From assembly GCA_934746785.1 (NCBI GenBank), contig CAKVFO010000109.1, positions 1-11,389 on the forward strand: 11,389 nt of DNA. The letters run 5' to 3'. The DNA is from an uncultured Clostridium sp. Its GTDB lineage: Bacteria > Bacillota > Clostridia > Clostridiales > Clostridiaceae. The notes beneath the pieces are model-generated. The model saw only the letters and a list, made by a program, of their open reading frames with translations. It did no database searches and was not told the DNA's origin. The position numbers and the translations under genes are program-made. Positions 1-4,874 of this stretch are shown here, in pieces (the stretch's first letter is position 1; each line of letters opens with the position of its first letter).

Positions 1-95
1 ATAGGGCAATCGCATGGATTAACTCCAAAACTAGCTAAGATTCTATATTGCCACTTATTTAATGACTTTTTAAGATTGAATTTCCTATACGGCAA
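1..95 (-). pseudogene. Possible transposase C-terminal fragment running off the left edge
   Basis: A minus-strand frame stays open from just after the aminopeptidase terminator to the window edge. It includes NKWQYRILASFG followed by VNPCDCP. From memory, a 'KW..iL.sFG.dP..CP.C' stretch followed by a zinc ribbon is typical of the C-terminal part of IS91-like (Y2) transposases. That is family resemblance only. I see no ATG and no ribosome site, and an in-frame stop lies inside the upstream terminator. If the frame is coding, it is therefore the 3' remnant of a truncated gene. The opposite strand is also open here (positions 1-117), so chance openness in AT-rich DNA cannot be excluded. Confidence 0.3.
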
Positions 96-132
96 AAAAG
101 TTGACACTTTGAATTAAATTCAAAGCATCAAC
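94..132 (-). terminator. Intrinsic terminator of the DUF896-hprK-aminopeptidase operon
   Basis: Read on the minus strand, 132-118 pairs with 114-100 as a 15-bp stem (two G-U pairs) closed by a 3-nt loop. It is followed at once by six T (99-94). It begins 27 nt after the aminopeptidase stop codon. The stem has GTTGA at its base and CTTTGAAT near the loop. On the plus strand no T-run follows, so it should work only for minus-strand transcripts. Confidence 0.9.
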
Positions 133-158
133 CTTTCTATAGATACTATTTAAATTTT

Positions 159-1544
159 CTAAGCTTCTAATAAGAATGCATAGTATCCTCTCATAGTTTC
201 ATAAACATCAACCTTGCTTACGATTTCCCATGGAGAATGCATATTTAATACTGCTATCCCTGAATCTATAACATTCATATTGTATGCAGCAGTTATATAA
301 GCGATAGTTCCACCGCCACCTTGATCAACCTTACCAAGTTCTGCTGTTTGGAATACTACATCATGCTTATCCATAATATTTCTAAGTTCAGCCATATATT
401 CAGGGTTTGCATCATTACATCCTGATTTACCTCTAGCTCCAGTATACTTATTAAATACTATACCTTTACCAAAGTAAGCTGAATTCTTCTTTTCCATTAC
501 TGATGGATAATTTGGATCGAAAGCAGCACTTACGTCTGATGATAACATTTTAGAGTTCTTTAAACATCTTCTAAGTTTTATATCAGAATAATCTCCACAT
601 CTGTCCATAACTTCTGCTACTGTATTTTCAAAGAATTTAGAATGCATTCCTGTTGCTCCTACGCTTCCTATTTCTTCTTTATCTACTAAAAGACATACAG
701 CTGTCTTATCTACTTTTTCTAAGTCTAGCATAGCCATAAGTGATGTATATGAACATACTCTATCATCATGTCCATAAGCCATTACCATACTTCTATCTAA
801 ACCATAGTCTCTAGCCTTACCTGCTGGTACTACTTCTATTTCTGCTGATAAGAAATCATCTTCTTCAAAATCATACTTATCTTTTAATATCTTTAATACA
901 TTAGCTTTTACAGCATCCTTTTCTTCACCTCTTAATGGCATACTTCCAACTAAGACATTAAGATCTTCACCTTCAACTACTGCAGCTCCCTTTTTACCAA
1001 GCTGTGTTTGAGATAAATGTATCAAAAGATCTGAAATTCCTACAACAGGATCATTATCATCTTCCCCTACTACTACCTTTATCTTAGTTCCATCTTTTTT
1101 AACTACTACACCATGTAAAGCTAAAGGTAATGTCACCCATTGATACTTCTTGATTCCACCATAATAGTGAGTATCAAGCAATGCCATTTCAGTATCTTCA
1201 TATAAAGGATTTTGTTTTAAGTCTAATCTTGGAGAATCAATGTGTGCTCCTAATATTTTTAATCCTTCTTGCATTTCTTTTTCACCAATTAAGAATAATG
1301 CAATTGCTTTACCCATATTATTAGCATATACTTTATCTCCAGCTTTAAGAGCTTCTCCCTTAGCTATAATTTCATCTAGATTTCTATAACCAGCAGCTTC
1401 TGCTATTCTTATAGTTTCATCTACACATTCTCTTTCTGTCTTACAATCAGACATAAACTTCTTATAGCCCTCATTAAATTCAAAAATTTTTTTAATTCCT
1501 TCTTCATCATACTTTTGCCAAGCATTTTTTGTTTCTCTACTCAT
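159..1544 (-). CDS. M18 family zinc aminopeptidase (aspartyl aminopeptidase / aminopeptidase I type)
   Basis: This is a cytoplasmic dizinc aminopeptidase of peptidase family M18, which removes N-terminal residues (often acidic ones) from peptides. At 461 aa it has the full family length. The metal and catalytic residues can be read in order: H101 and D103 in GAHIDSPR, D260/D261 in GHDDRVCS, the E290-E291 pair in DKEEIGSVGATG, D337 in SSDVSAAFDP, and H436 in NMHSPWEI. No signal peptide is visible. The ATG follows a strong GGGGAGGAAAT site, and that site touches the hprK stop codon (15-nt gap). The gene is thus the last of an operon with DUF896 and hprK, and the terminator at 94-132 follows. 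Exact substrate preference cannot be read from sequence, so no gene symbol is given. Confidence 0.93.
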   Translation of the reverse strand: MSRETKNAWQKYDEEGIKKIFEFNEGYKKFMSDCKTERECVDETIRIAEAAGYRNLDEIIAKGEALKAGDKVYANNMGKAIALFLIGEKEMQEGLKILGAHIDSPRLDLKQNPLYEDTEMALLDTHYYGGIKKYQWVTLPLALHGVVVKKDGTKIKVVVGEDDNDPVVGISDLLIHLSQTQLGKKGAAVVEGEDLNVLVGSMPLRGEEKDAVKANVLKILKDKYDFEEDDFLSAEIEVVPAGKARDYGLDRSMVMAYGHDDRVCSYTSLMAMLDLEKVDKTAVCLLVDKEEIGSVGATGMHSKFFENTVAEVMDRCGDYSDIKLRRCLKNSKMLSSDVSAAFDPNYPSVMEKKNSAYFGKGIVFNKYTGARGKSGCNDANPEYMAELRNIMDKHDVVFQTAELGKVDQGGGGTIAYITAAYNMNVIDSGIAVLNMHSPWEIVSKVDVYETMRGYYAFLLEA

Positions 1545-1559
1545 TGTTTATTTCCTCCC

Positions 1560-2474
1560 CTAGTTGCTTAGAGCTTCTTTCTCCATTCTTTGTTCAATTA
1601 TGTCAACTGGTGATATGTTGGACATTAATTGATGTCTATAATTAACTGCAGCTGCCTCAATAATTACTGCAATATTACGACCTGGTCTAACAGGAACTGT
1701 AAGCTTTTTAATTGAAACTCCTAATATCTTTTCACATTCATTTCTTAAGCCTAACCTGTCATAATCATTGTCATCTTTCCAATGTTCAAAATGCATTATA
1801 AGATTAATCTTCTTCTTCTGTTCAATAGAACTTAATCCATAAAGAGAAGAAACATCTATAATCCCAATTCCTCTCACTTCAAGCATTCCCATAGTGACAT
1901 TTGGAGAACTTCCTATTATTTCCCCATCTATCTCTTTCATATCAACTGCATCATCAGTAACAAGTCTATGACCTCTCTTAATTAACTCTAATGCAGTTTC
2001 ACTTTTTCCTATTCCACTTTCCCCAGTAATAAGTATGCCTATACCATATACATCAACTAGAACTCCATGAAGCCTTGTTTCTGGTGCAAGTTTATCTGAA
2101 AGATACATTATAAGCTTATTCATAAGCTGTGTTGTAACAATCTTACTTCTTAAAAGCCACATATTTTTCTTTTTAGCTTCTTCTATAAATTCCTTATGCG
2201 GCTCTAAATCCCTCGAAATAATTACACAATTTATATCAAAAGTAAAATACTTCTTAATTCTTTTTTTTCTCACTTCTGGCTGCATATCACCTAAAAAACT
2301 CCACTCAGCCTTACCTATTACTTGGATTCTTTCTGGAGCAAAATAGTTGTAAAATCCCGCCAGCTGCAAACCTGGTCTATTTATATCATTAACCTTAATT
2401 TCTTGATTAGGTTTTCCTTGATTTAAAACTTCTAATTTTAAATCTTTAATAAGCTTTTCAACATTTACTGCCAA
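1560..2474 (-). CDS. hprK: HPr kinase/phosphorylase
   Basis: HprK phosphorylates HPr on Ser46, and removes that phosphate, in response to ATP, fructose-1,6-bisphosphate and Pi. It is the sensor of carbon catabolite repression in Firmicutes. The protein is 304 aa, close to the usual 310. An N-terminal domain spans about residues 1-130. The catalytic half has LHGVLVDVYG with H136, the Walker A loop GESGIGKS (151-158), DD at 174-175, the family signature LEVRGIGIIDVSSLYG (198-213) and PVRPGRNIAVIIEAA (261-275). Translation starts at TTG, placed correctly 8-9 nt after an AGGGGGGAA site; no ATG is equally well placed. It sits between DUF896 (19-nt gap) and the aminopeptidase (15-nt gap). In many Firmicutes hprK is followed by lgt; here it is not. 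Confidence 0.96.
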   Translation of the reverse strand: MAVNVEKLIKDLKLEVLNQGKPNQEIKVNDINRPGLQLAGFYNYFAPERIQVIGKAEWSFLGDMQPEVRKKRIKKYFTFDINCVIISRDLEPHKEFIEEAKKKNMWLLRSKIVTTQLMNKLIMYLSDKLAPETRLHGVLVDVYGIGILITGESGIGKSETALELIKRGHRLVTDDAVDMKEIDGEIIGSSPNVTMGMLEVRGIGIIDVSSLYGLSSIEQKKKINLIMHFEHWKDDNDYDRLGLRNECEKILGVSIKKLTVPVRPGRNIAVIIEAAAVNYRHQLMSNISPVDIIEQRMEKEALSN

Positions 2475-2493
2475 ATAATATTCCCCCCTAAAT

Positions 2494-2682
2494 TTATTTT
2501 CTTTTAAGTTCCACCCCTTCTAGCTGACTTCTAAAATTACGTTTTACGTTATCTATATATCTTTTTCTACATTTCTGTTGTATTTCCTTTTCTCTATCTG
2601 ATAAACCTTCTTCTTGACTCTTCTTGTATAATCTATTTATTTCTTGTATTACATCTTCTATTTTCATTGAATCTATATCCAT
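2494..2682 (-). CDS. DUF896 family small helical protein (YnzC-like)
   Basis: This 62-aa cytosolic protein matches the DUF896/YnzC pattern: an N-terminal two-helix segment around IQEINRLYKKSQEEGLSDRE, then QQKCRKRYIDNVKRNFRSQLEG. The conserved 'INxLxxKxKxxGLTxxEkxEQxxLRxxYixxxrxnfrxqL' layout is easily recognised, here with KCRKRYI in place of the common LRKEYI. B. subtilis YnzC is a helical hairpin and the molecular role of the family is unsettled. The ATG follows AAGGAGATG. It is the first gene of the hprK operon, reading from the promoter at 2716-2744. Confidence 0.88.
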   Translation of the reverse strand: MDIDSMKIEDVIQEINRLYKKSQEEGLSDREKEIQQKCRKRYIDNVKRNFRSQLEGVELKRK

Positions 2683-2715
2683 TACTTCATCTCCTTAGTT
2701 ATCATATCTAAGATT

Positions 2716-2744
2716 ATTTTACCCATATTTTATGACATTATCAA
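2716..2744 (-). promoter_or_regulatory. Sigma-A-like promoter of the DUF896-hprK-aminopeptidase operon
   Basis: On the minus strand TTGATA (2744-2739) and TAAAAT (2721-2716) are separated by 17 nt. The expected start is near 2709, giving a leader of about 27 nt to the DUF896 ATG at 2682. No other pair in the intergenic region fits as well for this direction. The tandem TGACGAA boxes lie upstream of it, roughly at -64 to -94 relative to this start. Confidence 0.6.
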
Positions 2745-2769
2745 CCTCTAGAATAACACAATAATATTA

Positions 2770-2805
2770 TTTTTCGTCACTATTTTTCTTATGTTTTTCG
2801 TCACT
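2770..2805 (-). promoter_or_regulatory. Tandem 12-bp direct repeat holding two putative Spo0A boxes
   Basis: The 12-mer TTTTTCGTCACT occurs exactly at 2770-2781 and 2794-2805, 24 bp start to start. Read on the minus strand each copy is AGTGACGAAAAA and contains TGACGAA (2779-2773 and 2803-2797). This fits the classical Spo0A recognition sequence TGNCGAA. The repeat lies in the divergent region between the hprK operon and the Spo0E-like gene. The exact duplication is directly visible; Spo0A binding is inferred. Confidence 0.5.
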
Positions 2806-2906
2806 GTTCCTCACATAAGTACATCAAATCAAAAAAATTTATTCTAAAAAATGAAATAAACATTTTCTTTTGTAGTTTATTGTAGTTAATTGGTATAAAA
2901 ATATAA

Positions 2907-2934
2907 TTTACATTTTTCTCCATTATGTTATAAT
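2907..2934 (+). promoter_or_regulatory. Sigma-A-like promoter of the Spo0E-like gene
   Basis: TTTACA (2907-2912) and a perfect TATAAT (2929-2934) are 16 nt apart, predicting a start near 2941. This gives a leader of about 40 nt before the ATG at 2981. The heptamer ATCGACA at 2941-2947 is the reverse complement of TGTCGAT, one base from the Spo0A box TGNCGAA. It would overlap the transcription start. Confidence 0.7.
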
Positions 2935-2980
2935 TATTCCATCGACACAATTATTATTTTATGTAAAAAGAGGTGATATT

Positions 2981-3184
2981 ATGTACAATTGCGAATTAAA
3001 TAAGAAAATTAACAGGAGAAAAATGCTACTTAATTTCTTATTAAACTTTTTCTCCCCAACAAACTTCATCATGGTTATGCTTTCAAAAAATCTCGATAAG
3101 TTTGTTTCTGAATCTCAGAAACGAATACTTAATCAATATGAGAATGAACAATTCTTAATTAGTTATTCAAAACTTATAGCATAG
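2981..3184 (+). CDS. Spo0E-like aspartyl-phosphate phosphatase (small sporulation regulator)
   Basis: This 67-aa protein fits the Spo0E family: a helical hairpin whose second helix carries an S-x-x-L-D motif that removes phosphate from Spo0A~P. Residues 8-18 (KKINRRKMLLN) match the first helix pattern 'I..RR..L'. Residues 33-45 (MLSKNLDKFVSES) match the second helix 'vl.lSqeLDklI.ey', with S35, L38 and D39 of the motif. Known members are of similar size. A strong AGAGGTGAT site precedes the ATG, a perfect -10 lies upstream and a terminator downstream (3226-3260), so this is an independent gene and the only plus-strand one here. SKNLD replaces the common SQELD, and the link between the helices is hydrophobic (FLLNFFSPTNFI). 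Whether it acts on Spo0A or another response regulator is not decidable from sequence. Confidence 0.72.
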   Translation: MYNCELNKKINRRKMLLNFLLNFFSPTNFIMVMLSKNLDKFVSESQKRILNQYENEQFLISYSKLIA

Positions 3185-3225
3185 AATTTTCCCCAAATTA
3201 TTTTATGCTAAAAAAATTTATAGTT

Positions 3226-3260
3226 AAAAAAACCTCAATAAAAAATTTATTGAGGTTTTT
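3226..3260. terminator. Bidirectional intrinsic terminator shared by the Spo0E-like gene and the ncRNA
   Basis: CCTCAATAAA (3233-3242) pairs perfectly with TTTATTGAGG (3246-3255). Flanking A and T runs give TTTTT on the plus strand (3256-3260) and seven T on the minus strand (3232-3226). It lies 41 nt after the plus-strand Spo0E-like stop. For the opposite strand it lies just past the closing stem of the structured RNA, so the convergent transcripts share it. Confidence 0.88.
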
Positions 3261-3446
3261 ACAATTATAAAACCAACATGCCGTTTGCCTATATATTCAA
3301 TACCTGCCTCTCACAGGTGGGTTAAGCTCAATTTACTTCTGCCATCTTCTAACAAACGGAAGCTCGACATCTACAAATATGTTGCAAATCCCTAATATAT
3401 TATGTAGGTTGAATATTATAAGCTTGGCGTACACATCAGTATTTAC
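3261..3446 (-). ncRNA. ssrS: Structured non-coding RNA, probable 6S RNA
   Basis: There is no coding frame here, yet the stretch has its own strong promoter and terminator, giving a body of about 186 nt (6S RNAs are about 180-200 nt). The two ends pair in layers: ACTGATGTGT (3440-3431) with GCATGTTGGT (3281-3272) using several G-U pairs; GCC (3428-3426) with GGC (3289-3287); and ATATTCAA (3416-3409) with TTGAATAT (3300-3293), eight perfect pairs. Inside are local hairpins, CTACA/TGTAG (3407-3403 with 3375-3371) and ACCTG/CAGGT (3318-3314 with 3306-3302). A long closing stem around a central open region fits 6S RNA, which sequesters housekeeping RNA polymerase. The 5' CTGATGTGT resembles B. subtilis 6S-1 as I recall it. 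Another clostridial structured RNA is the main alternative. Confidence 0.65.
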
Positions 3447-3452
3447 ATACTT

Positions 3453-3480
3453 ATTATATCACAAGGCAAATACTTTGCAA
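3453..3480 (-). promoter_or_regulatory. Extended -10 promoter of the ncRNA
   Basis: On the minus strand TTGCAA (3480-3475) and a perfect TATAAT (3458-3453) are 16 nt apart. The -10 is preceded by TGA, an extended -10 (TGnTATAAT). The start would fall near 3446. The -35 lies only 14 nt beyond the stop of the 131-aa acidic protein gene and no terminator separates them. Confidence 0.75.
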
Positions 3481-3493
3481 CATCAATGACAGC

Positions 3494-3889
3494 CTAAAGG
3501 TAATCGTTTAATTGTTCTTCTAAATCTTCATTAAATTCTTCATCACATATTATTGCAATGAACTTTACATATTCTGAATTACTTGCATCATTTGCAATTA
3601 CTTTAAATAAACTTGAAGTATTAAATTCTTCATTAAGCTCTTCGAAAGTTTCATCTAATTCATCTTTAGCGATGTCATAAAGATATGAAAGATACCAATC
3701 TCTATACCATTCATCACTCTCTTCTTCCACATCACTTTCTTCATTTGCATAAGCTCTTGCAGCTGCAAGTTCTTCTTTATCAAAGTCATAATAAAACTTA
3801 ATAATTATATTATCATTATATGACTTTAGTTCCTCAACTTCAGAAACACCGTTATCTTCTAAAAACTCAACTATATCTTGATAATCCAT
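3494..3889 (-). CDS. Highly acidic hypothetical protein (131 aa)
   Basis: I do not recognise this protein. It is 131 aa and very rich in Asp and Glu, especially at residues 48-60 and 75-90 and in the C-terminal EEFNEDLEEQLNDYL. It has no signal peptide, no membrane segment, one cysteine, and several Trp/Tyr in EWYRDWYLSYLYDIAKDEL (residues 59-77), which suggests a folded helical core. A good AGGAGG site overlaps the stop of the DUF1292 gene (12-nt gap), so the two are translated from one message. The ncRNA promoter begins 14 nt after its stop. The acidic character shared with DUF1292 is an observation; no function can be given. Confidence 0.85.
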   Translation of the reverse strand: MDYQDIVEFLEDNGVSEVEELKSYNDNIIIKFYYDFDKEELAAARAYANEESDVEEESDEWYRDWYLSYLYDIAKDELDETFEELNEEFNTSSLFKVIANDASNSEYVKFIAIICDEEFNEDLEEQLNDYL

Positions 3890-3901
3890 ATTAAAAGCCT
3901 C

Positions 3902-4153
3902 CTAATATAATAACTTCTTATATTCTTTCTTTACAGCTAAAAATTCGTTGTCATCTTCAACTAAGTTCAACTCTTCTTTACCTTCATTATTATCAACTCT
4001 AAATACAAATACATCATCTGTTTCTTCATCTAGTGGTGCTAATAATAAATATTCTTTATTTTCTACATATATTCTAGCTACTGCTTCTAAATCCACTTTA
4101 TTTCCGTCTTCATCTCTAAAAGACATTATTTCTCTATCTTCCAACTTCAGCAC
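3902..4153 (-). CDS. DUF1292 domain protein (YrzB-like)
   Basis: This 83-aa acidic protein follows the DUF1292 pattern: FRDEDGNKVDLEAVARIYVENKEY, LLLAPLDEETDDVFVFRV, then a DNEFLAVKKEYKKLL tail. The family is small, cytosolic, common in Firmicutes and of unknown biochemical role. In many genomes it sits near alaS-ruvX, which is not seen here. The start is uncertain: an in-frame stop lies six bases before the GTG at 4153, and an ATG at codon 10 (4126) is possible, but both have weak ribosome sites. Family members usually carry a short stretch before the DEDG motif, which slightly favours the GTG. It is cotranscribed with the 131-aa gene. Confidence 0.85.
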   Translation of the reverse strand: MLKLEDREIMSFRDEDGNKVDLEAVARIYVENKEYLLLAPLDEETDDVFVFRVDNNEGKEELNLVEDDNEFLAVKKEYKKLLY

Positions 4154-4180
4154 TTCTTTCTACAATTTATTTCAAAATTT

Positions 4181-4206
4181 AAGACACTTATAAAAATAAG
4201 TGTCTT
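4181..4206. terminator. Perfect 10-bp hairpin between niaX-like gene and DUF1292 gene
   Basis: AAGACACTTA (4181-4190) and TAAGTGTCTT (4197-4206) form a perfect stem with a 6-nt loop. The following T content is poor on both strands (AAATTTT on the minus strand), so it is a weak intrinsic terminator for the niaX-like gene. It also falls just downstream of the putative DUF1292 promoter and so would form near the 5' end of that message. Confidence 0.55.
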
Positions 4207-4218
4207 ACATTAAATATT

Positions 4219-4247
4219 ATTTTACCTTAAGTTTTTTAAATTCTCAA
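4219..4247 (-). promoter_or_regulatory. Sigma-A-like promoter for the DUF1292/acidic protein pair
   Basis: On the minus strand TTGAGA (4247-4242) and TAAAAT (4224-4219) are 17 nt apart, predicting a start near 4212. The leader of about 59 nt would include the perfect hairpin at 4181-4206. The region is very AT-rich, so a chance match is possible. Confidence 0.5.
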
Positions 4248-4271
4248 CTACTTCATATATATTTTTATATA

Positions 4272-4799
4272 TTACGCAGCTTTTTTATTATCTATTAATA
4301 AATTATAGAAATCTTTATGCCCTGCTTTTGCAACTGACTTGACTAATACACCTGCAATAACTGCATCTATACAGTGATGTATCATACCACATACACATGT
4401 AACTATAAGCAGCTGATATAAATCAAAGCCTACAAAAGGTATTACTACTATCATTTCTGCTAGTCCATGTATTGGCGCAGTAATTATTGATGCCTTTAAA
4501 TAGCTTCTTGTCTTATTTATTATTTTAGCTCCTACATATCCAACTAAAATATGTGTTGCAGCTCTAAATACTACTGTCATTGGAAGTCCTGTAAGTACAA
4601 ATCCAAGAGTTGATCCCAGCCCTACAACTGCTGCTACTTCTGGTGCTATCAGCATTGCAATAAACATAGGTACATGTGATGCAAGTGTTGCACTAAATGG
4701 CGGGTAATATACCCTTAAAAAAGAAAATTGAACTGGTATTATAATTGCTAATGCCGTTAATAATGCTGCATATACCATCTTTTTAGTTTTATTATTCAT
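4272..4799 (-). CDS. niaX: ECF transporter substrate-binding S component, niacin type (NiaX-like)
   Basis: This 175-aa integral membrane protein has hydrophobic segments at about 8-27, 42-70, 74-94, 103-122 and 128-153, the layout of ECF transporter S components. S components work with a shared EcfA/A'/T energising module encoded elsewhere. The stretch YYPPFSATLASHVPMFIAML (31-50), with GLGSTLGF (60-67) and APIHGLAE (108-115), resembles niacin S components of Firmicutes, so the cargo is probably nicotinate or nicotinamide. The substrate call rests on remembered family pattern; another vitamin S component is the alternative. It has a strong AGGGGG ribosome site, its own promoter, and an inverted repeat over the -10, as expected for repression by the niacin regulator NiaR. 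A hairpin at 4181-4206 may end the message. Confidence 0.7.
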   Translation of the reverse strand: MNNKTKKMVYAALLTALAIIIPVQFSFLRVYYPPFSATLASHVPMFIAMLIAPEVAAVVGLGSTLGFVLTGLPMTVVFRAATHILVGYVGAKIINKTRSYLKASIITAPIHGLAEMIVVIPFVGFDLYQLLIVTCVCGMIHHCIDAVIAGVLVKSVAKAGHKDFYNLLIDNKKAA

Positions 4800-4819
4800 T
4801 TGTTTATCCCCCTGTCCAC

Positions 4820-4839
4820 TGTATATACACCAGTATACA
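4820..4839. promoter_or_regulatory. Inverted-repeat operator over the niaX-like promoter
   Basis: TGTATA (4820-4825) and TATACA (4834-4839) are inverted around a core containing ACACCAG. An inner repeat TATAC-ACCA-GTATA also exists (4824-4837). It covers the -10 box and the expected start, so a bound protein would block transcription. NiaR, the nicotinate-responsive repressor of Firmicutes, is the obvious candidate given the gene, but the match to its motif is from memory and unchecked. Confidence 0.55.
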
Positions 4840-4860
4840 CTAGGTTGACATATGTGTAAA
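4832..4860 (-). promoter_or_regulatory. Sigma-A-like promoter of the niaX-like gene
   Basis: On the minus strand TTTACA (4860-4855) and TATACT (4837-4832) are 17 nt apart, predicting a start near 4825 and a 25-nt leader. The -35 lies 15 nt past the metH stop, and no terminator separates metH from this gene. Confidence 0.65.
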
Positions 4861-4874
4861 CATTTATTAAATTG

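Noticed and set aside
1..117. Plus-strand frame open from the left edge to a stop at 115-117
   Set aside because: No recognisable motif; the stop falls in the loop of the aminopeptidase terminator and no plus-strand terminator follows. Chance openness in AT-rich DNA is likely.
3226..3260. Possible CRISPR-like or mobile-element inverted repeat
   Set aside because: It is a single stem with T-runs on both sides, located between convergent transcripts: a bidirectional terminator.
3948..4193. Plus-strand open frame of 81 codons, Ser/Thr-rich
   Set aside because: It is the antisense of the acidic DUF1292 gene; the Ser-rich content is what Asp/Glu codons give when read backwards. It has no ribosome site and no family match.
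4841..4850. TTGACA on the plus strand as a -35 box
   Set aside because: No -10 at a workable distance and no plus-strand gene downstream; it overlaps the minus-strand niaX-like promoter.
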